From positions 2,269,001 through 2,333,000 of the forward strand of contig NZ_CP041253.1 in the NCBI RefSeq assembly GCF_006575665.1: a stretch of DNA of 64,000 bases. The letters are read 5' to 3'. The position numbers and the translations under genes were made by a program. Below are positions 45,837 to 56,900 of the stretch, piece by piece. This DNA comes from Echinicola soli. Its GTDB lineage: Bacteria; Bacteroidota; Bacteroidia; Cytophagales; Cyclobacteriaceae. The notes under the pieces are model-generated. The model searched no databases, was not told the origin of the DNA, and worked only from the letters and a program-made list of their open reading frames with translations. Position 1 is the stretch's first letter. Every line of letters starts with the position of its first letter.

Positions 45837-46661
45837 TTATAGCAGGTATTTTTCGATCATCATGGCCACACCATCTTCCTTGTTGCCAGCGGTGATTTCG
45901 TTGGCTACGGCCTTTACCTCATCGCGGGCATTTCCGACGGCCACTCCATGGCCTGCGGCTTTAAGCATTTCGATGTCATTATAATTGTCACCAAAAGCAA
46001 TGACCTCAGAAAGAGCGATGTTGTATTTTTTTGCCAGCAGCTGTTCCAATGCACTGGCTTTGGATATGGATTTTGGGGCGATTTCGATGTAGGTATCCTT
46101 GGAGCGGTAGAGGTGGAGGGCTTCATTTTTCTGATCTTCCAATGCCTTGAACAGCCCATCTATTTCTTCGGCTGGCCCCATGCACATGACCTTATGTGCT
46201 CCTGCCTGTCTGGATTCCCAATCCGGCATTACATGCTGCCACTTTTTGATGATTGGTTTTACCTTGGTGCTGGTGATTTCCCGTTGCGTCCAAAAGTCAT
46301 CCTTGGGCGCATACCATTCATCTTCATGGTAAACACTGACATGGATATCGGTGCCCACGGAAAGCTGCTGGATGTGATGACAGATATCCAGAGGGATCTT
46401 CACGGTATCCAATCGTTCAATTTCATCTTCACGGCCATTAAAATGAATAATATAGCCGCCGTTATAGCATATCATGGGGTTTTGGAGCCTGTTCATGTCA
46501 GCTTGCAGGTGTCGCATTGCACTTGGCATTCTGGAGGAAGCCAAAATAACGGGGAAATCCGCTGGAAGCTGGGCGATGGCATCAATGGTTCTGGCCGAAA
46601 TTTCTCTGTTTTTATCCAATAATGTACCGTCAATGTCGGTACAAAGCGCTTTGAATTGCAT
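45837..46661 (-). CDS. Cof-type HAD-IIB family phosphatase
   Basis: A 274-residue cytoplasmic phosphatase. Motif I is CTDIDGTLLD at residues 8-17 (nucleophile Asp and acid/base Asp), motif II is VILASSRMPSAM, a C2 cap lies in the middle, and motifs III/IV are visible as ASALEQLLAKKY and VIAFGDNYNDIEMLKAAGHG. Substrate is probably a sugar phosphate or nucleotide, not predictable. It is followed upstream by a small membrane gene 3 bp away. Confidence 0.93.
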   Translation of the reverse strand: MQFKALCTDIDGTLLDKNREISARTIDAIAQLPADFPVILASSRMPSAMRHLQADMNRLQNPMICYNGGYIIHFNGREDEIERLDTVKIPLDICHHIQQLSVGTDIHVSVYHEDEWYAPKDDFWTQREITSTKVKPIIKKWQHVMPDWESRQAGAHKVMCMGPAEEIDGLFKALEDQKNEALHLYRSKDTYIEIAPKSISKASALEQLLAKKYNIALSEVIAFGDNYNDIEMLKAAGHGVAVGNARDEVKAVANEITAGNKEDGVAMMIEKYLL

Positions 46662-46664
46662 GAG

Positions 46665-46934
46665 TTAATTTAAAGAATCAAAATTTTCGAAAGATAAGAA
46701 ACTGAACCCGATTATGCCCACGAAAAGAAACGTTAGTACCACTGTAATGGCATGTAAAATCAAGGCTGCTTTGGCATAATTTGCTTTGGTGGTAGGGGTG
46801 GTTTTGTCCACGGTCCATACGATCAGCATGATGAACCCAATGACAGGAAGTACGGAAATAAGTAAGGTTATGATCCAGTCACCCACAGACATGGGGGTGT
46901 TTTTAGCTGCTTGAGGCGGTAATTGATAGTCCAT
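46665..46934 (-). CDS. Small membrane protein with two transmembrane helices
   Basis: An 89-residue protein with helices WIITLLISVLPVIGFIMLIVW and LILHAITVVLTFLFVGIIGF. The short N-terminus is proline-rich. I recognise no family with certainty. It lies 3 bp upstream of the HAD phosphatase and 38 bp downstream of a lipoprotein gene, all on the minus strand, so a small operon is likely. Confidence 0.75.
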   Translation of the reverse strand: MDYQLPPQAAKNTPMSVGDWIITLLISVLPVIGFIMLIVWTVDKTTPTTKANYAKAALILHAITVVLTFLFVGIIGFSFLSFENFDSLN

Positions 46935-46972
46935 AATAATTTTAATTTAATGGTTGGGGTTAATTGACAATA

Positions 46973-47404
46973 CTAATTGGAGCTTGTAGTTTCTTTGGTC
47001 AAGCTGGCCACCTCAAAGAGGTATTGGCTTTGGTAAATGGCCTTAAAGGGATCGTTCTCATCCGTTTTGATAATAAAAACTTCGATATTTTGGTAATCTT
47101 TACTGTCTGAGGCTTCAATAAATACCTTGGCGCACTTTCGTGCAATGTTCGCTTCGTTTTTGTATAATTCCGGAAGAGTGCCATCATAGAGCCTAAGTTC
47201 AATTTTACTGCTGTCACTGTTGTAATCTTTGTGAAAACTGGACTCCACTCTTCCAAATCCCCCGACAGCCCTGACTTCTTCGGTGCCTTTGAAGAAGTCA
47301 CTACTGGCAATCCATTCGATCAGCTTTTCAGGATTGCAACTACAGCTGCTGAGAAAAAAACAGCCGCACAATATCATCCAGTAGGATGTTTTTAATGGTC
47401 TCAT
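46973..47404 (-). CDS. Hypothetical lipoprotein
   Basis: A 143-residue predicted lipoprotein: MRPLKTSYWMILCGCFFLSSC with several cysteines at the end of the hydrophobic stretch, Cys21 or Cys23 being likely acylation sites. The mature part is soluble with mixed charge and no motif I know. First gene of the minus-strand trio with the small membrane protein and the HAD phosphatase. Confidence 0.7.
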   Translation of the reverse strand: MRPLKTSYWMILCGCFFLSSCSCNPEKLIEWIASSDFFKGTEEVRAVGGFGRVESSFHKDYNSDSSKIELRLYDGTLPELYKNEANIARKCAKVFIEASDSKDYQNIEVFIIKTDENDPFKAIYQSQYLFEVASLTKETTSSN

Positions 47405-47735
47405 AGTTGAAAGTTCTTTTCAAATTTAACCTAAAATAGGGGAAGTCAAAATTTAATTTTACAGAACAAGAATACTTATGTGGTAAAAGCTATCGAAAAG
47501 AAAGGGGACCCTTTGGTATGATCGGTTTAAAAAAAACTGTATAGGTGTGAAGAAAATGAATCAGTTCGCTTGGAGGACCAACGGGGCCAATTCATTGTTA
47601 TGACCGTTGATTTTCATGGATACTTTGGGCTAAGGCTTCACATGTGTCGGAATGATGGTGATATGGACAATAACTGGATTGGCAAGGATGCTTATTTGCA
47701 TTTCCTTTTTTAACTTGGCTGAATAAACTTTTACA
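47405..47735. other. Intergenic region, nothing recognised
   Basis: 331 bp between divergent genes. It is AT-rich with a few short frames of under 20 codons. I see no repeats, RNA features or convincing promoter box. Confidence 0.6.
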
Positions 47736-49883
47736 ATGGCTTTTTTCAAACCTATAGAATTAAAGAGTTTTATTTTAGGTCAATATTTCACTGATGGGGT
47801 GAAAATGACACTTGGTGTATTGTTGCCAGCTGTTGTATTTTCCTTATTGGGTGATTTTAGGACAGGGATCAGTATTTCACTTGGCGCTTTTTTGGTGAGC
47901 ATTTCTGATAGTACCGGTCCCTTGGAGCATCGAAGGACAGGGATGTTGGCGAGCTGCGGCTTTGTTTTTTTGAGTGCCTTGGTGACGGGTGTGCTGAATA
48001 AATATCCCATGTTGATGGGGATTGAGATTGCAGTATTTTGTTTTGTGTTTGCGATGTTTACCGTGTATGGAACCCGGGCCGCCTCTGTCGGAGCGGGAGC
48101 ACTCCTGGGAATGGCCATTTCGATGGATCCACATAAGACAGCATCTGCCTTTTGGCTGTATGCATTGATGGTTTTGACAGGTGGGATTTGGTATACTTTA
48201 CTGAGTTTGTCGATTATGCAGATCAGGCCTTACAGGGTGGCCCAGCAGGCCTTGGGGGAAAGTGTGCTGAAGGTGGCGGCGTTCTTACGTCAGAAGGCCG
48301 CCTTTTATTCTACCGATACCGATGTGGAGACCAACTACCGGAGGCTGGCCGCTGTGCAGGTGGAGGTCAATGAGCATCAGGACAGTGTTCGTGAGCTGCT
48401 CTACAAAACACGAATAAAAGTAGGAGAATCCATTAGCTCGGGGCAATTGCTACTGGTGATTTTTGTGGATATGGTGGATATTTTTGAACAAATGATGGCT
48501 TCCCATTATGATTACAAAAGACTTCGGGAATTGTATGGGCAATACCGGGTATTGCATGATTTTAGGGGAGGGATTCAGCTGGTGGCAGAAGAGCTTTCCC
48601 GACTGGGCTATGCCCTGATCAATAATGAAAAGCCCAAGCTTCCTCATTATCCCGTGGATTTTTTGGAAGGGATCAGGGAGGAAATAGAGGCCTTGGAAAA
48701 ATCGGGGGTAAAATGCCTGATGCTTCGGAAGATTTATGCCAATCTGGCTTCTATTACTGCGCGGGTGGATGATATTTATAATTACTTCTATGAAGACAAG
48801 CTGACCTTTATTTCCCAGACGCGTGAGCAGAGCCTTTCCAAATTTGTAGGGCATCAAAGTTTCTCCTTGAAGTTTATCATCGATAATTTATCTTTTGAAT
48901 CAAATGTTTTTCGACATGCGCTTCGGCTGGCAGTGACGTGTTTGTTGGGGTATTTGATTTCCCTTCAGCTATCCCTGGGAAACCACAGCTATTGGGTGGT
49001 ATTGACGATATTGGTGATTTTGAGACCGGGATTTAGCTTGACCAAGCGGAGGAATACACAGCGGATTTTTGGGACGCTGATAGGTGGGCTAACTGGAGTG
49101 CTTATTCTGTACCTAGTGCCGGATTTCACCGTGAGGTTCGTTTTCTTGGTCTTGTTTATGGTGTTGGCGTATAGCTTTCTCAGAATCAGGTATTTTTTGG
49201 CGGTGGTGTTTATGACACCATTTATATTTATCGTGTATGCGTTTTTGTATCCTGACTCCAATTTTCTGATCGTCAGGGAACGGGTCATTGATACGGTGCT
49301 GGGGTCTGGCTTGGCTTACCTGGCGAGTAATTTTTTCCTTCCCAGCTGGGAATACACAGGGTTTAAGCAAATGTCTACAAAGGTGCTGAACGCTAATTTA
49401 GAGTACTTCGCCATGATCATCGGTAGGTTTGATGCAGGAGCCTTTGATGAAGTGGCCTATCGGCTGGCGAGAAGAAAGGTGTACCTTCAGTCGGCCAATT
49501 TATCTGCTGCTTTTCAGCGAATGCTGGATGAGCCTAAGAGCAAACAGAAAAACAAGCAGGACTTGCACCAATTTGTGGTGCTAAACCATATTCTGTCCTC
49601 CTACTTTTCCACGCTTTCTTCCAGTTTGGTGCGTTCTGATGTGGTTTTATCCTCCCATGAGCAGATCGTAAAGATCAAGCGGATCCGTAACTATTTGCTC
49701 AGGAGTGTGGAGAATTTGGGAGGAAAAGGAGAGGTCCTTGATTTTACGGTGCTGGAGCATGAAGATCGCTTGTTGAAACTAACTGATTCGGCAGAAACCT
49801 CCTTATTGTCCGAGCAATTGCAGCTGATCCAAAAGACTTGTTCGGACTTGGAAAAGCTCAGTAGAAAGATGACTGCGTACTAA
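47736..49883 (+). CDS. FUSC family membrane protein (YccS/YhfK-like)
   Basis: A 715-residue inner-membrane protein with the symmetrical FUSC layout: an N-terminal set of about six helices (LGVLLPAVVFSLLGDFRTGI, ALVTGVLNKYPMLMGIEIAV), a soluble helical region at about residues 170-380, a second set of about six helices (SYWVVLTILVILRPGFSLTK, the conserved fusaric-acid-type box), and a C-terminal soluble tail. Family members are thought to be exporters of aromatic acids, but the substrate here is unknown. Confidence 0.88.
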   Translation: MAFFKPIELKSFILGQYFTDGVKMTLGVLLPAVVFSLLGDFRTGISISLGAFLVSISDSTGPLEHRRTGMLASCGFVFLSALVTGVLNKYPMLMGIEIAVFCFVFAMFTVYGTRAASVGAGALLGMAISMDPHKTASAFWLYALMVLTGGIWYTLLSLSIMQIRPYRVAQQALGESVLKVAAFLRQKAAFYSTDTDVETNYRRLAAVQVEVNEHQDSVRELLYKTRIKVGESISSGQLLLVIFVDMVDIFEQMMASHYDYKRLRELYGQYRVLHDFRGGIQLVAEELSRLGYALINNEKPKLPHYPVDFLEGIREEIEALEKSGVKCLMLRKIYANLASITARVDDIYNYFYEDKLTFISQTREQSLSKFVGHQSFSLKFIIDNLSFESNVFRHALRLAVTCLLGYLISLQLSLGNHSYWVVLTILVILRPGFSLTKRRNTQRIFGTLIGGLTGVLILYLVPDFTVRFVFLVLFMVLAYSFLRIRYFLAVVFMTPFIFIVYAFLYPDSNFLIVRERVIDTVLGSGLAYLASNFFLPSWEYTGFKQMSTKVLNANLEYFAMIIGRFDAGAFDEVAYRLARRKVYLQSANLSAAFQRMLDEPKSKQKNKQDLHQFVVLNHILSSYFSTLSSSLVRSDVVLSSHEQIVKIKRIRNYLLRSVENLGGKGEVLDFTVLEHEDRLLKLTDSAETSLLSEQLQLIQKTCSDLEKLSRKMTAY

Positions 49884-50002
49884 TGGACAGGAGATGGAGG
49901 GATTCCTGCTGGTTTTTGCGTGAAGGCAGCTTGGATGATAGTCACAAGGTGATTTCTGACTTTTAGGGATTTCAGTTATATTGGAAAAAATAACCTAGAC
50001 TA

Positions 50003-51109
50003 ATGATGAAGATCCTTCTGATAAATGTTGTGTTCGTTTTTGCGCTCCTGTTTTCTTCTGTTCTCCAAGCCCAAGAAACGGTGAAGTTTGCCATGGTGGG
50101 GCTCTCGCACGGGCATAGTCCGTGGTTTTTTGAATGGGGTAAAAGCGAAGAGATGGAATTGGTAGGTGTTTATGAGCCAGATGAATCCCTTTCACAAGCG
50201 TTTTGCCAGCGGTATGATTTGGAGGAAACACTGTTGTATACAGACCTGCAAAGAATGTTAGAAGAAACCCAGCCCGATGGCATACTGGTATTTGGGGCCA
50301 TAGTGGACCATCTCGAGGCGGTGAAGGTGGCAGCTCCATTGGGAATCCATGTGATGGTAGAAAAGCCACTGGCCACTACTTTGGAAGGTGCCCGGGAAAT
50401 GGCACAATTGGCCAGGGAAAATTCCATCCACTTATTGACAGATTATGAAACCTCCTGGTATCCGGCCACCGAGCAGGCCTATCGTTTTTTCGATGAGCAG
50501 GAAGCAGATTTTGGGCAGATAAGAAAGATGGTGTTTCACCATGGCCATGAAGGGCCCAAGGAAATTGGGGTAGGGCCTGAGTTTTTGGAATGGCTGACCG
50601 ATCCGGTGAAAAATGGAGGAGGTGCCGTGGTCGACTTTGGCTGCTACGGTGCCAACATCATGACCTACCTGATGCATGGTGAGAAACCACTGGCCGTGAC
50701 CGCTGTCACGCGGACATATAAACCAGAGACCTATCCGGAAGTAGATGACGAGGCCACTATCATTGTTGATTACATGAGTAGTCAAGGGATCATCCAAGCC
50801 TCGTGGAACTGGCCATTCAACAGGAAGGATATGGAGATTTATGGCGAAAAAGGCTATGTGATTACCAAGGATGATGAGCAGCTTCGCTACAGGATCAAGG
50901 GGAGCGAAGAAAGTCAAATGAAAGCAGTTGCCACGAAAGTGGACATCGAAACCAATCCGTTTGAGTATTTTCGACAGGTGATCGCGGGTGAACGGGTGCC
51001 GGATGGATTTAGCCCATATACCCTGGAGAACAATTTACAGGTAATGGAGATTTTAGATGCTGCAAGGAGATCAGCGGAAAGGGGAGAGCGAGTGGTCTTG
51101 CAGGAATGA
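50003..51109 (+). CDS. Exported Gfo/Idh/MocA family oxidoreductase
   Basis: A 368-residue protein with a Sec signal (MMKILLINVVFVFALLFSSV, then LQAQE). The NAD-binding fold follows (VKFAMVGLSHGHSPWFFEWG, VYEPDESLSQAF), as does the conserved EKPLATTLEGAREMA motif with Glu-Lys-Pro. The C-terminal substrate domain has GGGAVVDFGCYGANIMTYL. An exported location is unusual for a dinucleotide enzyme but common for this family in Bacteroidota, where cofactor is bound before Tat or lipoprotein export. Here the signal looks Sec-like. Substrate is likely a sugar or cyclitol. Confidence 0.88.
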   Translation: MMKILLINVVFVFALLFSSVLQAQETVKFAMVGLSHGHSPWFFEWGKSEEMELVGVYEPDESLSQAFCQRYDLEETLLYTDLQRMLEETQPDGILVFGAIVDHLEAVKVAAPLGIHVMVEKPLATTLEGAREMAQLARENSIHLLTDYETSWYPATEQAYRFFDEQEADFGQIRKMVFHHGHEGPKEIGVGPEFLEWLTDPVKNGGGAVVDFGCYGANIMTYLMHGEKPLAVTAVTRTYKPETYPEVDDEATIIVDYMSSQGIIQASWNWPFNRKDMEIYGEKGYVITKDDEQLRYRIKGSEESQMKAVATKVDIETNPFEYFRQVIAGERVPDGFSPYTLENNLQVMEILDAARRSAERGERVVLQE

Positions 51110-51177
51110 AGTGTTTCTTCCAAAATCCCCCGTCTTAGGAAACGTTGGAAGAAACACATCTAAACCATTACTAGTGA

Positions 51178-52434
51178 TTAATCGTAATCTGCATACCGTA
51201 CGGCAAAGACACAGCGATTATCTTGGCCATATTTGGAGGTTTCGTATTCTGTTACATTCCATAAGTATCCAGAGCCTTGTTCATAATACAGGTCCTCAGC
51301 ACCATGTGGCCATCGGTACCGGGAACCATTTGCAGCCCCGTCATGGTACCGTACAAGCCTGGCTGTCGAGCCTTGGTAGGAGCTCTTGCCCGTTGCCGTC
51401 ATAAGGGTGGTGGTGCCATTTCTATAAACTCCCTGCATATTGTATACAGGGCCATTATTTCCGGTGGCATTGTCTTTTGGTATGACTACTTCCACTGGAG
51501 AACTGGAAGGGATCTCACCTTGGCCATTGAGTAAAAAACCGTGTATGGTAGGGGTTGAGGAACTGGATGAAGACAGGTATTGTCCTGTCCATAACCTTGG
51601 GTTAGAAGCGCTGTCCTCTCCCAAAGCAACACAAGAATATGGTTCGGCGTTAGGGATGTTGTAATAGCCGGTTTGAGGTAAAATGTACCTGTAATTAAAG
51701 GCCCGCAACGTTCCGTCAGTTTCCTCACCCAAGCGTGACTTTGACGCGTCTCCTGAGACTTCTACGATTTTGTTCAGGTCAAAAACCCTTATGCCGAGCT
51801 GGGTAGAGGCTACGTAAAGTTTTTCATCATAATAGGCCACTCCACCAGCATGTACCCGCACAGGGCCAAATTCACCAAGCTGCGTATATTGATTTGATGG
51901 ATTATAAAAGGGATTGTTGATGTCCTGTACCAATAGGATATGCCGGTACTTGATATCGTCCATGTCGGTGATGTCCACTAGGGAAACCCGGGCTCCTTTG
52001 TGTTGGTTTTCAATACCAGAAATCTGCGATGGCCCCACAGCGTACCAAGATACCAACAGAAACCTCCTTCCGCTCCATTGGAAACCAGTGATGCCTTGAG
52101 GTCTCCAGTCTTCCGTTTGCTGATCCCCTGGATTCCACTTGAAGCCGGTGACTTGTCTGTCGGCAGGGATATTGAACCCATATACCGAATTGTAGCCGCT
52201 AGTGGTGGCGGTACGGTTTAGGTTCAGTGTAGCAGGTGTCCCAAATCCGTGCGACGCCAAGCTGGACACAAAGTTGCTTTCATCGGTATAGCTGCTGTTA
52301 ATGGTCGTGGTGGTCGAGCTAATGGAATGAAGTGGTTCCGTGGAGGGGCCTTCAGTGACATCGATGAATTCATTATCGTTGCACGAAGAAGCAAGAATTA
52401 GACTGCACGCTAGGATAAAGTGTTTGATTTTCAT
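51178..52434 (-). CDS. Hypothetical secreted lipoprotein, beta-propeller-like
   Basis: A 418-residue predicted lipoprotein with signal MKIKHFILACSLILASSC and Cys18. The mature protein starts with a serine/threonine-rich stretch. It then shows repeated beta-strand segments such as GARVSLVDITDMDDIKYRHI and VAYYDEKLYVASTQLGIRVF, as in YncE- or LVIVD-type propellers. It is 37 bp downstream of the SusD-like gene on the same strand, so it probably belongs to the same surface uptake or degradation locus. No enzyme family is recognised. Confidence 0.72.
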   Translation of the reverse strand: MKIKHFILACSLILASSCNDNEFIDVTEGPSTEPLHSISSTTTTINSSYTDESNFVSSLASHGFGTPATLNLNRTATTSGYNSVYGFNIPADRQVTGFKWNPGDQQTEDWRPQGITGFQWSGRRFLLVSWYAVGPSQISGIENQHKGARVSLVDITDMDDIKYRHILLVQDINNPFYNPSNQYTQLGEFGPVRVHAGGVAYYDEKLYVASTQLGIRVFDLNKIVEVSGDASKSRLGEETDGTLRAFNYRYILPQTGYYNIPNAEPYSCVALGEDSASNPRLWTGQYLSSSSSSTPTIHGFLLNGQGEIPSSSPVEVVIPKDNATGNNGPVYNMQGVYRNGTTTLMTATGKSSYQGSTARLVRYHDGAANGSRYRWPHGAEDLYYEQGSGYLWNVTEYETSKYGQDNRCVFAVRYADYD

Positions 52435-52471
52435 GGTTTTACTGTTTTGGTTTGGTGGAGGTTTTTTGGGG

Positions 52472-53911
52472 TTAGTTTTCTTTTTCCCACCATACTTTTA
52501 CATTGATTTCGTCTCCACCCATTCGGTTGACCGCTTCCTGATAGTTTTGGAAGTTGCTATTGGCTTCGTCTATGGGGTAGTAAAATCGGGAGGGCATTTC
52601 GCCGTCGTTTAGCATGGAAGCTGATGTGGGGAGTTCGGGGAATCCCGTTCTTCGTTGCTCAAACCAGGCTTGGTAATCGGTAAAGAACAGGTCATAGTAT
52701 TTTTGGAGTAGAATACGCTCCAAGCTTCCGTCAAACGTAACAAACGGATTGTCAAAGTACCCTTCAGGAACTTCCTGGCTCCACATCTCGATGGCCGCCC
52801 TTACCGCATTTTCATAGTGTTTTTGGGCATCAGCGGTATAGCCTCTTTGGGCCATTTCGGCTTTGATAAACTCCACTTCAGCATAGCTCAGGATGGGGAT
52901 GATGAGTGGCGCTTCTGCCAAACTTCTTTTCACACCTGACGCCGTAGCGATGCTGTCGGGCAAAGGATTCTCGACAAAGTCCGTGGGTTGTCCGATATAG
53001 CCATAATCTTCTCCTTCCAGCCCCTTGGCTGTGCCGGCAAAAACACCGATTCTAGGATCTTGGAAGTTGTTCAGGTTATCGATAAAAAACTCCGTGTAAT
53101 ACCGGAATACACCAAAATCCTGCGGTCTGTCCCAAGGAGAAAGGGTAGGTGCCACACCATCCAAATGCAGTACCGCACCGTCCTCACTTGAGGAAAAGAC
53201 AGGATAGGTCTCCGGGTTATTGATCATTTCGGTTATTTTGTCAAAAGCTCCGGTTTCGGATCTGTTGGACACCCGGAGCAGCAGCCTCAGGTGGAGGGAA
53301 TTGGTGAATTTTTGCCATTTCTGCACATCGTTTTGGTACAGGATATCGCTGACATAGGGCATTCCCTGTTCTTCGTCATAGATGCTGTTGGCATATTCCA
53401 GGTCAGCCAGCAACTGCGAATAGATGGCTTCCTGGGTAGAAAATTCAGGATACCATACATTCTCTTCCGCCTGCAGGGCGTTGGCCATCGGCACATCGCC
53501 AAAGCAATCGGTCAGGACAGAATAGGCATAAGCCTTTAAGGTCAGGGCAATGGCTTCATAATTGGGAAGTCCATCGCGAACCGCAGCTTCTTCCATTTCA
53601 GTGATATTGCTGAGATTGGTATAGTAATTATTCCAAGTGGAGGCGCCGATGTTCTGGTCAAAGTCATAGAAGAAAGGCGAATTGTTAAAGTCATCGGTTT
53701 GCAGGAACATTTGCATCAGTGGAGCGGTGATACTGCGCATTTGTTTCGCATTCTGACTGGCCAAGCTGTATAGGACAGGATTCAGCGTGCTTCCTGCCGT
53801 GATTTTACTTAGGTTGTTGGGGTCGGTATTGGTTTCTTCAAAATCTTTTGAGCAGGAACTGGCCCACACACAAAATGAAGTAACAAATAAAGCATATATG
53901 TATTTTTTCAT
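52472..53911 (-). CDS. SusD/RagB-like nutrient-binding outer membrane lipoprotein
   Basis: A 479-residue lipoprotein: MKKYIYALFVTSFCVWASSC with Cys20. The body is of the SusD-like type 2 group (DFEETNTDPNNLSKITAGST, LTLKAYAYSVLTDCFGDVPM, LPLILSYAEVEFIKAEMAQRG-like region). It caps the SusC channel encoded 20 bp upstream and binds the imported oligomer. The ligand cannot be named from this locus because no glycoside hydrolase is present. Confidence 0.92.
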   Translation of the reverse strand: MKKYIYALFVTSFCVWASSCSKDFEETNTDPNNLSKITAGSTLNPVLYSLASQNAKQMRSITAPLMQMFLQTDDFNNSPFFYDFDQNIGASTWNNYYTNLSNITEMEEAAVRDGLPNYEAIALTLKAYAYSVLTDCFGDVPMANALQAEENVWYPEFSTQEAIYSQLLADLEYANSIYDEEQGMPYVSDILYQNDVQKWQKFTNSLHLRLLLRVSNRSETGAFDKITEMINNPETYPVFSSSEDGAVLHLDGVAPTLSPWDRPQDFGVFRYYTEFFIDNLNNFQDPRIGVFAGTAKGLEGEDYGYIGQPTDFVENPLPDSIATASGVKRSLAEAPLIIPILSYAEVEFIKAEMAQRGYTADAQKHYENAVRAAIEMWSQEVPEGYFDNPFVTFDGSLERILLQKYYDLFFTDYQAWFEQRRTGFPELPTSASMLNDGEMPSRFYYPIDEANSNFQNYQEAVNRMGGDEINVKVWWEKEN

Positions 53912-53931
53912 GACTATTGTTTTAGTGTTGA

Positions 53932-56900
53932 TTAAAATCCGATGACGACATTCACTCCGTATTCGTTAGGGACAGGCATTTGTCCCACTTCCACGCCGGG
54001 GTGCATATTGGTGCCTCCGGCAAATCCGGCCACTTCTGGATCGTATATCGGAAAGTCCGAGAGGACGGCAAGGTTCCTGCCGTATACCGAAAGCCGCATT
54101 TCGTTCAGTGGCGTTTTGGAAAGGAATTTTTCAGAGAAGTCATAGGAAAGGGTAACTTCCCTCAGCTTTATAAATGATGCATCAAAACTATTTGCTTCCG
54201 TATTGGCAAGTGGATACATCAGGTTGTAATAATTGGCAATGGAGATCGGGGTGGTGTTTTCGGAATAAGTTCCGTCGCCATTGTCCACGACACCTTTGCC
54301 GACGAGCTCTCCTTCTTCCCGGCCCACAAGGGTGTGGTCCAGTTTGCCCTGTTGGGTAAGCTTATGGTGGGTATGTGAGTAAATGGTTCCCCCGTATTTG
54401 GCGTCAATGACTGCGTTGATGCGGAAGTTTTTGTATTGGAAGGAATTGATGAAACCAGCGACCCATTTCGGTTGGGTATCTCCGATGTAAATGATATCAT
54501 CGGTCATTTCCGGTGCACCGTTTTCATCAAAGATAATTTCACCTTCCGGACTTCTTTTATAGCCTCTACCGTAAAGTGCGGCTGGTGATCCTCCCTCCAC
54601 GGCGACGAGCTTTGCGCCAGATGAGCTTAGCATTTCGAACCTGCCACCTTCAGCATTTTCATGTAGTGACATGACGGTGCCTTTGTTCTTGGCCCATGTG
54701 AGGGTAGTGTTCCATTTGAAGTGCTTGTTTTTGACCGGGGTACCATTGAGCATGACCTCAATTCCGCGGTTACGCACCTCGCCGGCATTGATCGTTACAC
54801 TTCTGTAGCCTGAGGAATAGGGCAGTGGCGCATTGAATATTTGGTTTTTACTGTTGTTTTGGTAAACGGCCACATCCAATTTCAGCCTGCTTTGGAGCAT
54901 TCTGAAGTCGATTCCAAACTCTTTACTTGTAGTAATCTCTGGTTTGAAATCCGTATTGTAAAGGGAAGTTGGTGCCAAGGCCGAACCAGGGAAGTCAGAG
55001 CGTCGGTAGTATTTGTCCGTGCTGTAGCGGTTGCCATATTTTCCTGCTCCACCCACTTGGGCTACAGAAGCCCTCAGTTTGGCAAAAGTAATGCTACTTG
55101 GCATACTGAAAATTTCACTCAGGATAATACCTGAACTTGCCGATGGGAAGAAATATGACTGGTTGTGTTTGGGCAAGATACTGTTCCAGTCATTACGTCC
55201 GGTAATATCAAGGAACACTTTGTCTTTCCAGCCCAAGGTCACCATGCCATACAAACTGTTGACTTTGTTATAGCCGTCAAATTTGCTGGTAAATAGCTGT
55301 GAGCCGTTTACTAAGTTATATTCGCCCGGAATCTCGAGCCCTTCTGCCCAGGAGTCTTGGCGTAGATAGCGATAGTCCATCCTGTTTCCGCCGAGGTTAG
55401 CAGTGACTTCCCAATCATCAAATGTGTCGGAGTAGCTCAGTAAAAAGTCGGTGTTTACCTCTTGCTTAAACACGTTTGTTTTGCGGTAATACCCACGGGC
55501 ATACCGGTTGATATCATAAGGCCTTTCTTGGTCCATGTTTTTGTCATACATGTTCAGGGCACCGCGGAGCATGAGGTTGACCTTAGGGTGTAGTTCGATG
55601 TCCATTTTAAAATTCCCCGTAATGGCATATTGATCGAGGCTGTTTTGGATCTCATACACCATGGCGTAAGGGTTGTCGATGTAGCTACTGTAGGGACGGA
55701 TCATTTCCACCTGCTCCTGGCCTTCTTTCCATATGGGCTCGTACCAGGCGAGGTCCACATTTGGATTTTGGAAAATCATAAAATAGGCAATGGAGTGATT
55801 GTTGTATCCTTGACCGGGAAGGTTGTCGCTGGTGCGGTTTCTGTAGTCCACCACCGAGCTGAGTTTGATGCGGTCGGTTACTTGGTAGTTTCCGTTTACC
55901 GAAAGTGACAATTGCTCAAAACCTGTGTTAGGCATGATCCAGTCATTTTTAGAGTGGGTCACTGAGCCTCGCATAGAACCTTTTTCATCTCCTCCTTGGA
56001 TAGAAATGTTTGTGGTTTGCGTGACACCGGTTTGCCAAAAGTCCTTACGGTTGTTTTCATAAGGTCTCCATAACTGCCTTTCGGGAGATTGCCCTTCCAC
56101 GGTGGGATCATACTGGTAATAATATTGTCCGTCAAATTTAGGCCCAAAGGCGCTACTACTGCCTGCTGTGCTATTGCCATCTTCAGAGGCTCCATAGCTG
56201 TAGTAGAGGCGGTCATTATAAGGAACAGGATTGCCATTTTCGTCGGTAGCAGGTTTTAGGTATCCTCCTTTTCCACTGCCTTGGCCATATTCGTATTGCC
56301 AATCTGGCCATCGTTGGATATTGTCAAATTTGGTGTTGCTGCTGACGGTGACACCCAATCCTTTTTGGCCTTTGCCGGATTTGGTGGTGATGATGACGGC
56401 GCCATTGGCCGCTTGGTAGCCGTAGAGGGCCGAAGCCGCTGGGCCTTTTAGTACCGAAACGCTCTCGATGTCATCAGGATTAAGGTCAGAGATGGCGTTG
56501 CCATAATCTACTGGAGTGTCATTGCTGGCACTTCCACCCATATAGCCGTTCGATGGTCCGGAACCGGGATGTTCATTTTGGATAGGTACTCCGTCAATGA
56601 CGATCAGTGCGCCGTTATTGCCAGGATCCAGGGAGCTGTTTCCTCTCAAAATAATCTGTTGGGAACCGACCGGGCCGCCAAGTCCATTGATTTGAAGGCC
56701 AGGGACCTTTCCGCGGAGGGCTTCTGACCAGTTGTTGGGACGGGCATCGGTAAGCTGCCTGGAGTCAATGGTTTGCTGGGCATAGCCGAGTTTCTTTTCT
56801 TCCCTTTTCATGCCTAAGGCCGTCACGACCACTTCATCCAGGGCATTGACATTTTCCTCAAGAATGATGGTCAGGTCGCCGGCTTTCTGTACAGGTACCT